DNA from: Reyranella sp.
GTDB lineage: Bacteria; Pseudomonadota; Alphaproteobacteria; Reyranellales; Reyranellaceae
Direction: 5' to 3'
NCBI RefSeq assembly: GCF_017305915.1
Contig: NZ_JAFKJN010000018.1
Location: 248,001 to 312,000 of the forward strand
Length of the DNA: 64,000 nt
Each line of letters opens with the position of its first letter. The stretch's first letter is position 1. The position numbers and the translations under genes are program-made. Shown here one piece after another: positions 53,463 to 62,593 of the stretch. The notes under the pieces are model-generated. The model made no database searches. It saw only the letters and a program-made list of their open reading frames with translations, and was not told the origin of the DNA.

Positions 53463-54549
53463 GAAGCCTGCGCCGCCCAGCGCGCGCATCGTCGCGAGCC
53501 CGTTCGACGAGGCGGTGCTCGCGGGCTACCTCGCCTTGTCCGCGCGCCACTACGGGACCGACTCGCGCAGCGCCCATGCCGGCCACGCGCGCTGGAAGCT
53601 GCAGACGCCGCCGGCCGGGCCAGCCGCGCATTTCGCCCTGACGCGCGAGGACGCAGAGATCGGCCGCATCCTGCTGCAGCGACGCGACCTCAGGCTCGGC
53701 GATCGCCGTCTGCGTGCCGGCTACACCGTCGACTTCCTGGTCGACGCGCAGCAGGCCAAGGCGACAGACGCGCTGAAGCTCGTTGCGTCGGTGCCGAAGG
53801 CAGCCGGCTTCGACCTGGTCTACCAGACCTACAACGAGCGCTCGGCACCGCTCTACGAGCAAATCAAGCAGTTCTTTCCCAACTACGTCGAGCGCTTCCG
53901 TCTGATGCCGTACGGGCTGCCGCTGCGGGTGCGCCGGCCGCTTGCCAGTCTGGCCAGGCTCGACCTCCCTGGCATCGACATCCTGGCCACACCGTGGCGG
54001 CTGGCCCTGTCGGCATTCGCGGCGACGGCGCGGATCGAGGCGACCACCGAGGCGCCGCCGGAGGCCGAGCTCGCCGGCCTGCTCGATCGCTTCGCCGCGA
54101 CGGCCGGCTTGCACAGCGTCCGCGACCCGGCCGTCCTGCGCTGGCGTTTCGCCGACGGGCCGTTCTTCAACGGGCGGGTGGCCTATCTGCGTCGCAACGG
54201 GGCGCTGATCGGCTACTACGCGACCACGGTCACTGAATTCGCCGGTGCGAAGTTCCTGGCGCTGATGGACGCCGTGGTCGATCTGGCGGCCGGTGACGGC
54301 GGAGTCAGGGCAATCAAGCGTCGAGTCCTCGCTGACGCCCTGGCGGCGGATTGCGACATCCTGTTTGCGATGTTCAATCCGCAGTCACCGCTGGCCCAGC
54401 GCTTCCTCGGCTTCCCGTTCCTGCCGCTGCCCGAGCGACTGATGAAGCACCCCACCCCGATCTTCGTCCTCGATATCGACCGTTCGCTAGAAGACGCCGC
54501 AGCGCGGCGCGACGGCTACTTCCTCCTCACCGACCTCGACTACTTCTGA
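53443..54549 (+). CDS. GNAT-like acyltransferase associated with the ACP cassette
   Basis: A 368-residue cytoplasmic protein of no firmly recognised family. The repeated GNAT-like architecture is suggested by a first module with RLRAGYTVDFLVDAQQAKAT and YNERSAPLYEQIKQFFPNY, and a second module with VLRWRFADGPFFNGRVAYLR and ALMDAVVDLAAGDGGVRAIK. Proteins of this type in polysaccharide loci are annotated as GNAT-family. The position directly behind FkbH-VOC-ACP makes it a candidate to transfer the carrier-bound acyl group to a sugar amine. The start overlaps the ACP by 20 bases and its stop overlaps the sugar transferase start (TGATG). Confidence 0.65.
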   Translation: MPEPASKKPAPPSARIVASPFDEAVLAGYLALSARHYGTDSRSAHAGHARWKLQTPPAGPAAHFALTREDAEIGRILLQRRDLRLGDRRLRAGYTVDFLVDAQQAKATDALKLVASVPKAAGFDLVYQTYNERSAPLYEQIKQFFPNYVERFRLMPYGLPLRVRRPLASLARLDLPGIDILATPWRLALSAFAATARIEATTEAPPEAELAGLLDRFAATAGLHSVRDPAVLRWRFADGPFFNGRVAYLRRNGALIGYYATTVTEFAGAKFLALMDAVVDLAAGDGGVRAIKRRVLADALAADCDILFAMFNPQSPLAQRFLGFPFLPLPERLMKHPTPIFVLDIDRSLEDAAARRDGYFLLTDLDYF

Positions 54550-55112
54550 TGGCCAAGCGCGCTTTCGATCTCGCGATGATCCTGGCCACGGCGATGCCCA
54601 TCCTGGCGGTGTGCCTGGTCGTTGCGATCCTGGTGAAGGCCACCTCCCCTGGGCCTGTCCTGTATTGGTCGGACCGGGTGGGCGCGCACAGCCGCATCTT
54701 CCGGATGCCCAAGTTCCGGACCATGCGGACCGATACGCCGGTGGTGGCAACGCATCTACTGCAAAACCCGGCCCAATGGATCACCCCGATCGGCGCCTTC
54801 CTGCGCTCGTCCAGCTTGGACGAACTGCCGCAGCTTTTGAGTGTGCTCCGAGGCGACATGAGCCTCGTTGGACCGCGTCCGGCCCTTTATAATCAGGCCG
54901 ACCTGGTGGCGGCGCGTCGAGAATGCGGGGTCGACGCCCTCCAGCCGGGCATCACGGGATGGGCGCAGATCAATGGGCGTGACGAGCTGCCGATCCCGGA
55001 AAAAGTGGCCTATGATCACGAATACCTTAAGCGGCAGTCGTTTGTCTTCGACTTGCGGATTATCCTGTTGACCGTCGTCAATGTCCTGCAACGCAAAGGA
55101 GTGAGTCACTGA
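54549..55112 (+). CDS. Initiating sugar-phosphate transferase (PglC/WcaJ family)
   Basis: A 187-residue monotopic phosphoglycosyltransferase. One N-terminal hydrophobic helix (about residues 9-32, LAMILATAMPILAVCLVVAI) is followed by MPKFRTMRTD, the catalytic Asp-Glu in SSLDELPQLLSVLRGDMSLVGPRP and YDHEYLKRQSF. It begins repeat-unit assembly by moving a sugar-1-phosphate from UDP to undecaprenyl phosphate at the inner membrane. The short form lacks the extra N-terminal helices of WcaJ. It is tightly coupled to the preceding gene. Confidence 0.93.
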   Translation: MAKRAFDLAMILATAMPILAVCLVVAILVKATSPGPVLYWSDRVGAHSRIFRMPKFRTMRTDTPVVATHLLQNPAQWITPIGAFLRSSSLDELPQLLSVLRGDMSLVGPRPALYNQADLVAARRECGVDALQPGITGWAQINGRDELPIPEKVAYDHEYLKRQSFVFDLRIILLTVVNVLQRKGVSH

Positions 55113-55189
55113 ACTGACGGGACGCAGGTGTAGATCGTTCTTGGCAGCCGGGAGGGGTGGGAACTCAGGGCGCCTAGTGGGTTGGGGAA

Positions 55190-57118
55190 ATGGGCAGGTT
55201 TGGCAACATCCGTAGAAAGCAGATGGTCGCCTTCGTTCACGACGTGGCGATGGCGGTCATTGCCGTGTTCGTGGCCGTGGTCTTCCGTTTCGGCACGTTC
55301 GACTATCTCGAGGAGCGCGGCCTGTTCAGCGGCGCGATCCTGCCGTTCACGGCAGCTGCTGCGATCAGCCTGATCCTGCTGAGGAACTACCGCACGAGCT
55401 GGCGGCACGTCTCGACTGCCGACCTCGTCACCATCGTCCAGACCGCGACGCTCGCGGTGCTCATCTACCTGCCGTTGTCGTTCGTGACGACGCGCCTCAG
55501 CGAGATTCCGCGTACCTTCGTGGTGATCGCCTGGGTGCTGTTCATCGTGCTGATGTCGGGCTCGCGAGTCGCCTACCGCCTGTTCCACGAACGCGGCCTC
55601 CTGTTCATGCGCCGCTCGATGCAGCCGGGCCAAGTGCCCGTTCTGCTGGTCGGCGGCGGCAACAACGCCGAGATCTTCCTGCGCAGCCTCGACGACAAGT
55701 CCGAATTCTACGCCGTCGGCGTGCTCGATGACCTCGCGTCGGGCAACCTGCTGCGCGGCGTTCCCGTGCTCGGCCGGATCGACGAGGCGGAAAAGGTCAT
55801 CGAGAGCTTCGGCGACGACGATAACCGGCCGCGCAAGCTGGTGGTCGTCGAGCGCACCCTGCCGACCGAAGTGCTCGAGCAGCTGGTCGCCCTGGTCGCC
55901 CGGCTCGGCCTCACCATCGCGCGCATCCCCGATCTCAGCCAGCTGCGGCCTGGCACCGAGGACAAGCCGGAACTGCAGCCGATCTCCGTCGAGGACCTGC
56001 TGGGCCGGCCGCAGATCGTGCTCGACCCCGCGCCGGTGATGGGCCTGATCGCCGGCAAGCGCGTGCTGATCACCGGCGCCGGCGGGTCGATCGGCTCGGA
56101 GATCGTGCGCCAGGTCTGCAGCATCGGCCCCGCCGCGCTCTGCCTGGTCGACAGCTCGGAGCTCAATCTCTACACGATCGACGGCGAGGTCGCGCGCGAC
56201 TGGCCGCAGTTCGAGCGGGTCGCACGCGTCATCGACGTCCGTCATCGTCCCGGCATCGGCGCCTGCATGACCGGCTTCAAGCCCGACATCGTGTTCCATG
56301 CCGCGGCGCTGAAGCACGTGCCGATCGTCGAGGCCAATCCGGCCGAGGGCATCTGGACCAACGCGATCGGCTCGCGCAACGTCGCCGACGCCGCCGTCGC
56401 CACCGGCTGTCGCACCATGGTGCTGATCTCGACCGACAAGGCGGTCAACCCGACCAACGTCATGGGCGCCAGCAAGCGCTGCGCCGAGAGCTACGTGCAG
56501 GCTCTCGCTCTGGCCCAGTCGGTCCGCCCCAACGCGACCCGCTTCGTCGCCGTGCGCTTCGGCAACGTGCTCGGCTCGACCGGCTCGGTGGTGCCGCTGT
56601 TCGAGCGCCAGCTTAAGGCGGGCGGGCCGCTCACCGTCACCCATGCCGACATCGAGCGCTTCTTCATGACGATCCGCGAGGCGGTGCAGCTCGTGCTGCA
56701 GGCCTCCGCGCTCGGCACCCAGGATGTCAGCGCCCAGGGCAAGGTGTTCGTGCTCGACATGGGCCAGCCGGTGAAGATCGTCGATCTCGCCCGCCAGATG
56801 ATCCGTCTCGCCGGCCTGCGGCCCGAGATCGACGTCGCCGTCCAGTTCACCGGCCTGCGCCCCGGCGAGAAGCTCTACGAGGAGCTGTTCCATTACGGCG
56901 AGCAGATCGCAGCCACCGCCATCCCGCGGGTCAACGTCGCCTCGCCCCGCACCGCGGGCCTGCGCCAGCTCACGGAGACCTTGTCGCGCCTGCAATTGGT
57001 CTGCGAAGCTGGCAATGCGGCCGAGGCGATAGCCATCGTCAAATCGCTGGTGCCGGAATTCCGTCATGCCGGCGCCGCTCCCCAGCCGGTCGCGGTGCTC
57101 GAGCCCGTCACCATCTAG
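55190..57118 (+). CDS. WbpM/CapD-type UDP-sugar 4,6-dehydratase
   Basis: A 642-residue membrane-bound nucleotide-sugar dehydratase. The N-terminal four hydrophobic helices (residues about 12-120) are followed by a CoA-binding-like Rossmann part (VLLVGGGNNAEIFLRSLD) and an SDR domain: GAGGSIGSEIVRQ, AAALKHVPIVEANP, and STDKAVNPTNVMGASKR, where Met replaces the usual catalytic Tyr (SMK type, as in WbpM). It forms UDP-4-keto-6-deoxy sugar from UDP-GlcNAc. It is preceded by a 77-base gap and followed 28 bases later by a UDP-sugar dehydrogenase. It is a second, non-pse route to 6-deoxy amino sugars in the locus. Confidence 0.92.
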   Translation: MGRFGNIRRKQMVAFVHDVAMAVIAVFVAVVFRFGTFDYLEERGLFSGAILPFTAAAAISLILLRNYRTSWRHVSTADLVTIVQTATLAVLIYLPLSFVTTRLSEIPRTFVVIAWVLFIVLMSGSRVAYRLFHERGLLFMRRSMQPGQVPVLLVGGGNNAEIFLRSLDDKSEFYAVGVLDDLASGNLLRGVPVLGRIDEAEKVIESFGDDDNRPRKLVVVERTLPTEVLEQLVALVARLGLTIARIPDLSQLRPGTEDKPELQPISVEDLLGRPQIVLDPAPVMGLIAGKRVLITGAGGSIGSEIVRQVCSIGPAALCLVDSSELNLYTIDGEVARDWPQFERVARVIDVRHRPGIGACMTGFKPDIVFHAAALKHVPIVEANPAEGIWTNAIGSRNVADAAVATGCRTMVLISTDKAVNPTNVMGASKRCAESYVQALALAQSVRPNATRFVAVRFGNVLGSTGSVVPLFERQLKAGGPLTVTHADIERFFMTIREAVQLVLQASALGTQDVSAQGKVFVLDMGQPVKIVDLARQMIRLAGLRPEIDVAVQFTGLRPGEKLYEELFHYGEQIAATAIPRVNVASPRTAGLRQLTETLSRLQLVCEAGNAAEAIAIVKSLVPEFRHAGAAPQPVAVLEPVTI

Positions 57119-57146
57119 GACGTCATCAGACTAGGACTTCATCGGA

Positions 57147-58424
57147 ATGAACCGCCGGATCTCGGTCATCGGCCTCGGCTATGTCGGCTTGCCGGTGGCC
57201 ACCTCCTTCGCGCGCCTCGGCGGGCCGGTGGTCGCCTTCGACATCGATCCGCGCCGCATCGCCGAGCTCGCCTCCGGCCACGACCGCACCGGCGAGGTCG
57301 CGGGCGGGGACCTGCGCGCCAAGGGCTTGAACTTCACCACCCGCACCGCCGACCTGCGCCAGGCCGACTTCCACATCGTCACCGTGCCGACCCCGATCGA
57401 CGCCAGCAAGCAGCCCGACCTCGAGCCGCTGCGCAAGGCATCGGCGACCATCGCAGCGGCGCTCAAGCAGGGCGACATCGTGGTCTACGAATCGACCGTC
57501 TATCCCGGCGTCACCGAGGATGTCTGCGTGCCGGTGCTCGAGCAGGCCTCCGGCCTGAAGTGGAAGGCCGACTTCAACGTTGCCTACTCGCCCGAGCGCA
57601 TCAATCCGGGCGACAAGGAGCGCCGGTTCGACAACATCCTGAAGATCGTCTCCGGCGACACCCCCGAGACGCTCGACATCGTCGACGCGGTCTACCGGAG
57701 CGTGGTCACCGCGGGCACCCATCGCGCGCCGTCGATCCGCGTCGCCGAGTTCGCCAAGGTGCTGGAGAACACCCAGCGCGACGTCAACATCGCCCTGATC
57801 AACGAAATCGCGCTGATCTGCGATCGCCTCGGCGTCGACACCCAGGACGTGCTGCGGGCTGCCGGCACCAAGTGGAACTTCCTGCCGTTCCGGCCGGGCC
57901 TGGTCGGCGGCCACTGCATCGGCGTCGACCCGTTCTACATCGCCCACAAAGCCGAGGAAGTCGGCTACCACCCGCATGTCATCCATTCGGGCCGGCGGGT
58001 CAATGACGGCATGGGCGTCCATGTCGCAAGCCGCGTCGCGCGCAGCATCATGCGCCGCGCCAGCAACGGCCGGCCGGTCGTGACCGTGCTCGGCGCCACC
58101 TTCAAGGAGAACGTGCCCGACATCCGCAACACGCGCGTCGTCGACATCGTGCGCGAGCTCGAGGATTTCGGCATCACCGTCCAGCTGCACGACCCCGAGG
58201 CCGACGGCGGCCTGCTGCACGAGGAGTACGGCCTGACGCTGATGCCGCTCGAGGCGATGAAGCCCGCCGACGCGGTGGTGCTGGCCGTCGCCCATCGCCA
58301 GTACCGCGAGGCCGGCTGGGATCTCGTCAAGACGCTGATCAAGCCGGGCGCCTTCGTCGCCGACGTGCCCGCCCTGCTCGACCGAGAGGCGACGCCTCCG
58401 GGCGTCAGCCTCTGGCGGCTGTAG
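57147..58424 (+). CDS. UDP-N-acetylglucosamine/galactosamine dehydrogenase (WbpA/TviB type)
   Basis: A 425-residue NAD-dependent UDP-sugar dehydrogenase. The N-terminal Rossmann loop is SVIGLGYVGLPVA. The catalytic cysteine region is RPGLVGGHCIGVDPFYIAHK, and the central dimer helix contains EFAKVLENTQRDVNIALINE. The C-terminal UDP-binding domain ends with ATFKENVPDIRNT. The GGHCIGVDP form is typical of HexNAc-acting members. It makes the uronic acid UDP-sugar. It is the last gene of the plus-strand operon; a minus-strand gene converges 4 bases later. Confidence 0.93.
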   Translation: MNRRISVIGLGYVGLPVATSFARLGGPVVAFDIDPRRIAELASGHDRTGEVAGGDLRAKGLNFTTRTADLRQADFHIVTVPTPIDASKQPDLEPLRKASATIAAALKQGDIVVYESTVYPGVTEDVCVPVLEQASGLKWKADFNVAYSPERINPGDKERRFDNILKIVSGDTPETLDIVDAVYRSVVTAGTHRAPSIRVAEFAKVLENTQRDVNIALINEIALICDRLGVDTQDVLRAAGTKWNFLPFRPGLVGGHCIGVDPFYIAHKAEEVGYHPHVIHSGRRVNDGMGVHVASRVARSIMRRASNGRPVVTVLGATFKENVPDIRNTRVVDIVRELEDFGITVQLHDPEADGGLLHEEYGLTLMPLEAMKPADAVVLAVAHRQYREAGWDLVKTLIKPGAFVADVPALLDREATPPGVSLWRL

Positions 58425-58427
58425 CCG

Positions 58428-59042
58428 CTACATCGGCGGCATCATGCCGTCCTTGCCGACATTGAGGCGGCCGGCGGTCATGCTGCCGTCAGCAGCCTTC
58501 TGCGCGCCGACGAAGACCTTGGCGCCGACCTTGGCATCCTCGCGCTTGCCGGGCTGGAAGGTGACGATCGGCGTGCCCGGCTTGACCTTGATGGTCTGCG
58601 TGCCGCCGCCCTTGTAGTCGAGCTTCAGCGTCTGACCGTCGGCGACGCCCGACACGGTGGCGACGGTGGCGTTGGTCATCATGCTGCTCGGCTGCAGGTC
58701 CCAGGGATAGTGGCCCTCGTTCGAGCCCTTCATGGCGTCGGGGAACACCAGCACCTCGAGCGCGGTGCGATCGGCATCGCTGCCCAGCGACGCAATGCCG
58801 ACGAAGGTGCCCGGCTTGATGTCGGCCAGACTGGCCGGCACGACGAGACCGACCGTCCAGTTGTCGGCCAGCTTGACGTTGACCGTCGTGCCCTCGCGCG
58901 TGGCGATGGTGACGGTCTTGTCGTCGATCGCCGTGATCGCGCCGCGCAGGCGCACCGGCGTGGTCTGGGCCGCAGCGATCGCGGCCGAAAGCAACGCAAC
59001 GCCCGCAACGAGACACGACGTGATCAGCCGAATGGTGCGCAT
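58428..59042 (-). CDS. Secreted DUF5666-like protein
   Basis: A 204-residue exported protein with a signal peptide (LITSCLVAGVALLSAAIAAA). It then has beta-rich repeats resembling OB-fold domains: RLRGAITAIDDKTVTIATRE, LADIKPGTFVGIASLG and TVSGVADGQTLKLDYKGGG. The pattern resembles DUF5666, whose function is unknown. It has a Met-rich tail (KDGMMPPM). A longer frame to 59471 is not used: the ATG at 59042 has GAGGAG about 5 bases ahead and starts the signal peptide. It is periplasmic, with no lipobox seen. It lies after the locus's UDP-sugar dehydrogenase but on the other strand. Confidence 0.75.
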   Translation of the reverse strand: MRTIRLITSCLVAGVALLSAAIAAAQTTPVRLRGAITAIDDKTVTIATREGTTVNVKLADNWTVGLVVPASLADIKPGTFVGIASLGSDADRTALEVLVFPDAMKGSNEGHYPWDLQPSSMMTNATVATVSGVADGQTLKLDYKGGGTQTIKVKPGTPIVTFQPGKREDAKVGAKVFVGAQKAADGSMTAGRLNVGKDGMMPPM

Positions 59043-59139
59043 GCGGTCTCCTCTCACAGAGAGCGCGCAGCTTCCCATGCGGGCCGGGTACGAACCCCTT
59101 ACGTTTGCGTGAGCCGTTCGTGTGCTCCCGGGCATGCGC

Positions 59140-59154
59140 GGCCGTTGCACGGCC
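59140..59154. terminator. Short hairpin behind the metallophosphoesterase gene
   Basis: GGCCGT (59140-59145) and ACGGCC (59149-59154) form a 6-bp stem with loop TGC, 11 bases beyond the phosphoesterase stop on the minus strand. There is no T-tract, so termination is doubtful. Confidence 0.3.
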
Positions 59155-59164
59155 ACTGACAGCG

Positions 59165-59947
59165 TCAGTCGTCGTCGGCCTCGTCGCCGGTCGACAGGAA
59201 GCGGCGCTCGCTGCCGCGCAGCACCAGGCAGGTGAGACGGCCGCTCACGAACGCGCCGGTGTCGATGTTGACGCGATGGTCGCGATTCTGCGGCAGGTCG
59301 CAGATCGTGTGGCCGTGCACCACCACGCGGCCGGGCAGCGGGATGCGCACCCGCAGGAAGTCGTCGCGGATCCACAGCAGGTCGGTCTGGCTCTGCTTCT
59401 CGAAGGCGATGCCGGGCCGCACGCCGGCATGGACGAAGACGTAGTCGCCGACCGTGTGGTGCAGCGGGCAATTGCGGAAGAAGCTGACGTGGCTCTCCGG
59501 CACCGCCTCGAGAAGCGCCTGCTGCAGTGCCTGCACCGCCGCCGCCGTGCTCGGCAGGCTGCGCAGCGGCACTCCGTACGACAGCAGCGTCTCCAGCCCA
59601 CCGAACGACAGCCAGTCGAGGCCGTCGCTCTCGCCGTCGAGGAAGGAGAGCATCGCCTCCTCGTGGTTGCCCAGCAGCCGCACCGCGGCGAAGCCCGGCA
59701 GCGGGTCGGACATCACCGCCTCGACCACGCCGCGGCTTTCCGGACCGCGATCGACATAGTCGCCGAGGAAGACCAGGGTGCGCGCCGCATCGGCTGAGTG
59801 CCGGGCAGCGTCGTCACGGATGCGGGCAAGCAGGTCCTCGAGCAGGTCGAGCCGGCCGTGAACATCGCCGATGGCGTAGACCGCCTGGGCGGCCGGGACC
59901 GTTCCCGGCCGCGTCGCCGGCGCAAGCCCTAACAGACGTCGCAACAT
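59165..59947 (-). CDS. Metallophosphoesterase, Ser/Thr phosphatase-like
   Basis: A 260-residue calcineurin-type phosphoesterase. Dimetal motifs appear in order: YAIGDVHGRLDLLEDLL (GDxHG), LVFLGDYVDRGPESRGVVE (GDxxDRG), VRLLGNHEEAMLSF (GNHE), and a late HGHTI. The set is typical of PrpA/ApaH-like and PP2A-like bacterial phosphatases. It is cytoplasmic. It lies 36 bases behind the Wzz/BY-kinase of module B on the same strand, so it might dephosphorylate the kinase tyrosines. BY-kinase partners are normally of another family, so this is only positional inference. Confidence 0.88.
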   Translation of the reverse strand: MLRRLLGLAPATRPGTVPAAQAVYAIGDVHGRLDLLEDLLARIRDDAARHSADAARTLVFLGDYVDRGPESRGVVEAVMSDPLPGFAAVRLLGNHEEAMLSFLDGESDGLDWLSFGGLETLLSYGVPLRSLPSTAAAVQALQQALLEAVPESHVSFFRNCPLHHTVGDYVFVHAGVRPGIAFEKQSQTDLLWIRDDFLRVRIPLPGRVVVHGHTICDLPQNRDHRVNIDTGAFVSGRLTCLVLRGSERRFLSTGDEADDD

Positions 59948-59983
59948 GTGAAGCGGTTACCCCCGTGCGACAGGGGGCGCAAC

Positions 59984-62464
59984 TCACTTCATCCGCGGCA
60001 CGATGCGCTTGAGCTTGGCGATGCCGCTTTCGTCCTCGCCGGCCACCGGTCGCGGCCGGGTGACCGGGCCGCCGCCTGCTTCGCGCCGCGGTGCGGCCTG
60101 GGCGTTGTCGGGCTTGCCGCTGCCGCCGCTGCGCTGGCCGGGATTGGCGCCGTAGTAGGAGTTGTAGCGCGAGTAGTAGTCGCCGTAGTCGCCGTACTCG
60201 TACAGCGCGTGCTTGGCGAGGTTCACCTTGTTGATGACGATGCCGACGCGGTCGGTGACGCCCAGCAGGGCCGCGACCGCGCTCTTCACCACGTCACGCG
60301 GCGTCTTGGCCCAGTGCACCACGAACACGGTGTAGTCGGCCAGCTGGGCGATGATGCGCGCATCCGACACCGCCATGACGGGCGGGCTGTCGAGCAGCAC
60401 CAGGTCGTAGCGGTCGGCGAAGGTCGCCAGCGCGGCCTTCATGGCATGCGATTCGAGGATTTCCGGCGCGTTCGGCGTGTCGGCCCGGGCGCAGATGTAG
60501 TCGACGCCCGAGGCCTCGTGGCGATGGATGCACTGGTCCAGCGTCTTGGTGCCCATCAGGTACTCGTCGATGGTGCCGCCGCGATCCTTGACGCCGAGCG
60601 CCACCGCCAGCTTGGTCTGGCGCAGGTCGAGGTCGACCAGCAGCACGCGCCGCGAGGCGTTCATCTTGGTCAGCAGGCCGCCCAGGGCGGCGCCGAAGGT
60701 GGTCTTGCCCTCGGCCGGGGTCGACGAGGTGATCGCGATCACCCGCGCCGGACGGTCGAGGTTGCTGAGGCTGATCGCGGTGAACACCGCGCGCATCGCC
60801 TCGGCCGCCGACGAGGTCGTGCGGTCGAGCACGGTGGTGACGATGTTGGCGCGCAGGCCGCCCGAGCTCTTGACCAGCGGCACCATGCCGAGCACCGCGA
60901 CGCCGGTCGCCTTCTCGACCTGCGAGGCCGAGCGGAATACCCGGTCGAGCTTCTCGGCCGCGATCGCGCCCGCCATGCCGAGCAGGCAGCCGATCAGGAA
61001 GGCGGCGAACAGGCCCGACTTGTACTGCGGCGAAGAAGGCGCGCCCGACGGCCAGGCATAGGCCAGGATGCGCGCGTCGGCGCGCTGGATGTCCTGCTGC
61101 TCGCGCAGTTCCTTGAAGCGGTTCAGAAAGCTCTCGTAGAGGGCGCGGTTGGACTGTGCCTCGCGCTCGAGCTGCTTGAGCTCAGCCTCGTACTGGCTGC
61201 TCGCGCCCACCAGGACCGAGGACTTGTCGACCTGGTTGCGCAGCTCCTCTTCTTCCGACTTGGCGGCATCGAGCTCGGCGCGAATCGCCAAGGTGATGCT
61301 CTGCGTGGCGGCGAGGAAGCGGCCGCGCACCGAGGCCAGCTCGGCCTGGGCCTGCACGACCTTGGGATGGTTCGGCCCGAAGGTGGTCTGGTACTCGGCG
61401 ATGCGCCGGTTGAGGTCGGCCTCCTGCTGGCGCAACGTGCTCAAGGTGGCGTTGTTTGCCACCTCGGCGATGTTGGCGACCTCGTTCGGGTTGAGGCTCG
61501 CCTTGCTGAGCGCAACCAGGCGGCTTTCCTTCTCGATGCGCCGGGTCTTGGCCGCGATGTAGCGCTGGTTGAGGTCCGACAGCGTCTGGGTAGAGACCAC
61601 GCTCTCGGGGCTGCCGGCCAGGCCCTTGTCGCGGCGATAGCTGACGACCGCCTCTTCCGCGACCTGCAGGTTGCGGCGCAGCTCGGCCAGGCGCTCTTCC
61701 AGCCATTCGGTGGCGCGCCGGTTGGCCTCGTTCTTGTTGTCGACCTGGTCGGCCAGATAGACCTCGGCGATCGCATTGGCGATGCGCGCCGACATCGTGC
61801 CGTCGGTGCTCTCGACCGTGATCAGGATCACGAAGGTGCGACCGAGCAGCTGGACGCTGAGATGACCGGCGACCGTGCCGATGGCGGTGCGGCGGCCGGG
61901 GTCGTTGTCGTCGGTGCGGCCGGGCTTCGACGCCTGCGGAGGCGACTGCGGCGCGCGCGGCTGCGACGGCGACAGCAGCGAGGCGATGCCGGAATGCCAG
62001 AGCTCGCGGATCGGCGCCAGCGAGCTGTCAAGGAAGCCCGGCGGCTTGGTGCCATTGAACTCGGGATTGGAGGCGAGGCCCAGGCGATCGACCACGCGGC
62101 CGATCAGGAACTCCGACTGGATGACCTCGAGCTCGCTCTGGATCGCGCCCATGTTCATCGTGTCGACGCCCGACAGGGCGGCCTCGGCCTTCACCGGGGT
62201 GAAGGTGCGGGTATCCAGCATGATGCGGGCCGAGGCCTTATACATCGGCGTGGCCTGGGCGATGATCAGCGCCATCAGGGCGACCGCCAGCAGGCCGGCG
62301 CCGATGATCAGCGCCTTCCGCCGGTTGAGCAGGCGCAGCCATTCCCACAGCTCGTTCGGGGCCTCCATCGCGTGCCCCGAGGAGCCGACGGGTTCGCCCG
62401 CCGCTGACATCCGGTTCAGACCGGCCTCGTCATCCATCTGTCCAGCCTTCGACACAGAGCCCAT
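59984..62464 (-). CDS. Wzz-type chain-length regulator fused to a BY-kinase (module B)
   Basis: An 826-residue protein paralogous to 24534-26777. The N-terminal helix is at about residues 52-70 (ALIIGAGLLAVALMALIIAQ), followed by a long coiled coil and a second helix in SGLFAAFLIGCLLGMAGAIA. The kinase has Walker A SSTPAEGKTTF, A' VLLVDLDLRQTK and B LVLLDSPPVMAV. The tyrosine cluster (LYEYGDYGDYYSRYNSYY) is not terminal: about 60 more residues, rich in Pro, Gly, Arg and Lys, follow it. The N-terminal cytoplasmic part is also longer than in module A. It regulates polymer length together with the Wza-like and barrel proteins of module B. Confidence 0.93.
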   Translation of the reverse strand: MGSVSKAGQMDDEAGLNRMSAAGEPVGSSGHAMEAPNELWEWLRLLNRRKALIIGAGLLAVALMALIIAQATPMYKASARIMLDTRTFTPVKAEAALSGVDTMNMGAIQSELEVIQSEFLIGRVVDRLGLASNPEFNGTKPPGFLDSSLAPIRELWHSGIASLLSPSQPRAPQSPPQASKPGRTDDNDPGRRTAIGTVAGHLSVQLLGRTFVILITVESTDGTMSARIANAIAEVYLADQVDNKNEANRRATEWLEERLAELRRNLQVAEEAVVSYRRDKGLAGSPESVVSTQTLSDLNQRYIAAKTRRIEKESRLVALSKASLNPNEVANIAEVANNATLSTLRQQEADLNRRIAEYQTTFGPNHPKVVQAQAELASVRGRFLAATQSITLAIRAELDAAKSEEEELRNQVDKSSVLVGASSQYEAELKQLEREAQSNRALYESFLNRFKELREQQDIQRADARILAYAWPSGAPSSPQYKSGLFAAFLIGCLLGMAGAIAAEKLDRVFRSASQVEKATGVAVLGMVPLVKSSGGLRANIVTTVLDRTTSSAAEAMRAVFTAISLSNLDRPARVIAITSSTPAEGKTTFGAALGGLLTKMNASRRVLLVDLDLRQTKLAVALGVKDRGGTIDEYLMGTKTLDQCIHRHEASGVDYICARADTPNAPEILESHAMKAALATFADRYDLVLLDSPPVMAVSDARIIAQLADYTVFVVHWAKTPRDVVKSAVAALLGVTDRVGIVINKVNLAKHALYEYGDYGDYYSRYNSYYGANPGQRSGGSGKPDNAQAAPRREAGGGPVTRPRPVAGEDESGIAKLKRIVPRMK

Positions 62465-62593
62465 AGCTTACCATCCTGCGACCGGATTGGCCGCAACCCT
62501 TCCCACACCCGACCTGCCGGCGTCCCCACGCCGGCGGCTGCCTATCCGGAACGAGAGCCCCCAACAGCCCCGCCCCGATTTCCTGTCGTGTCC

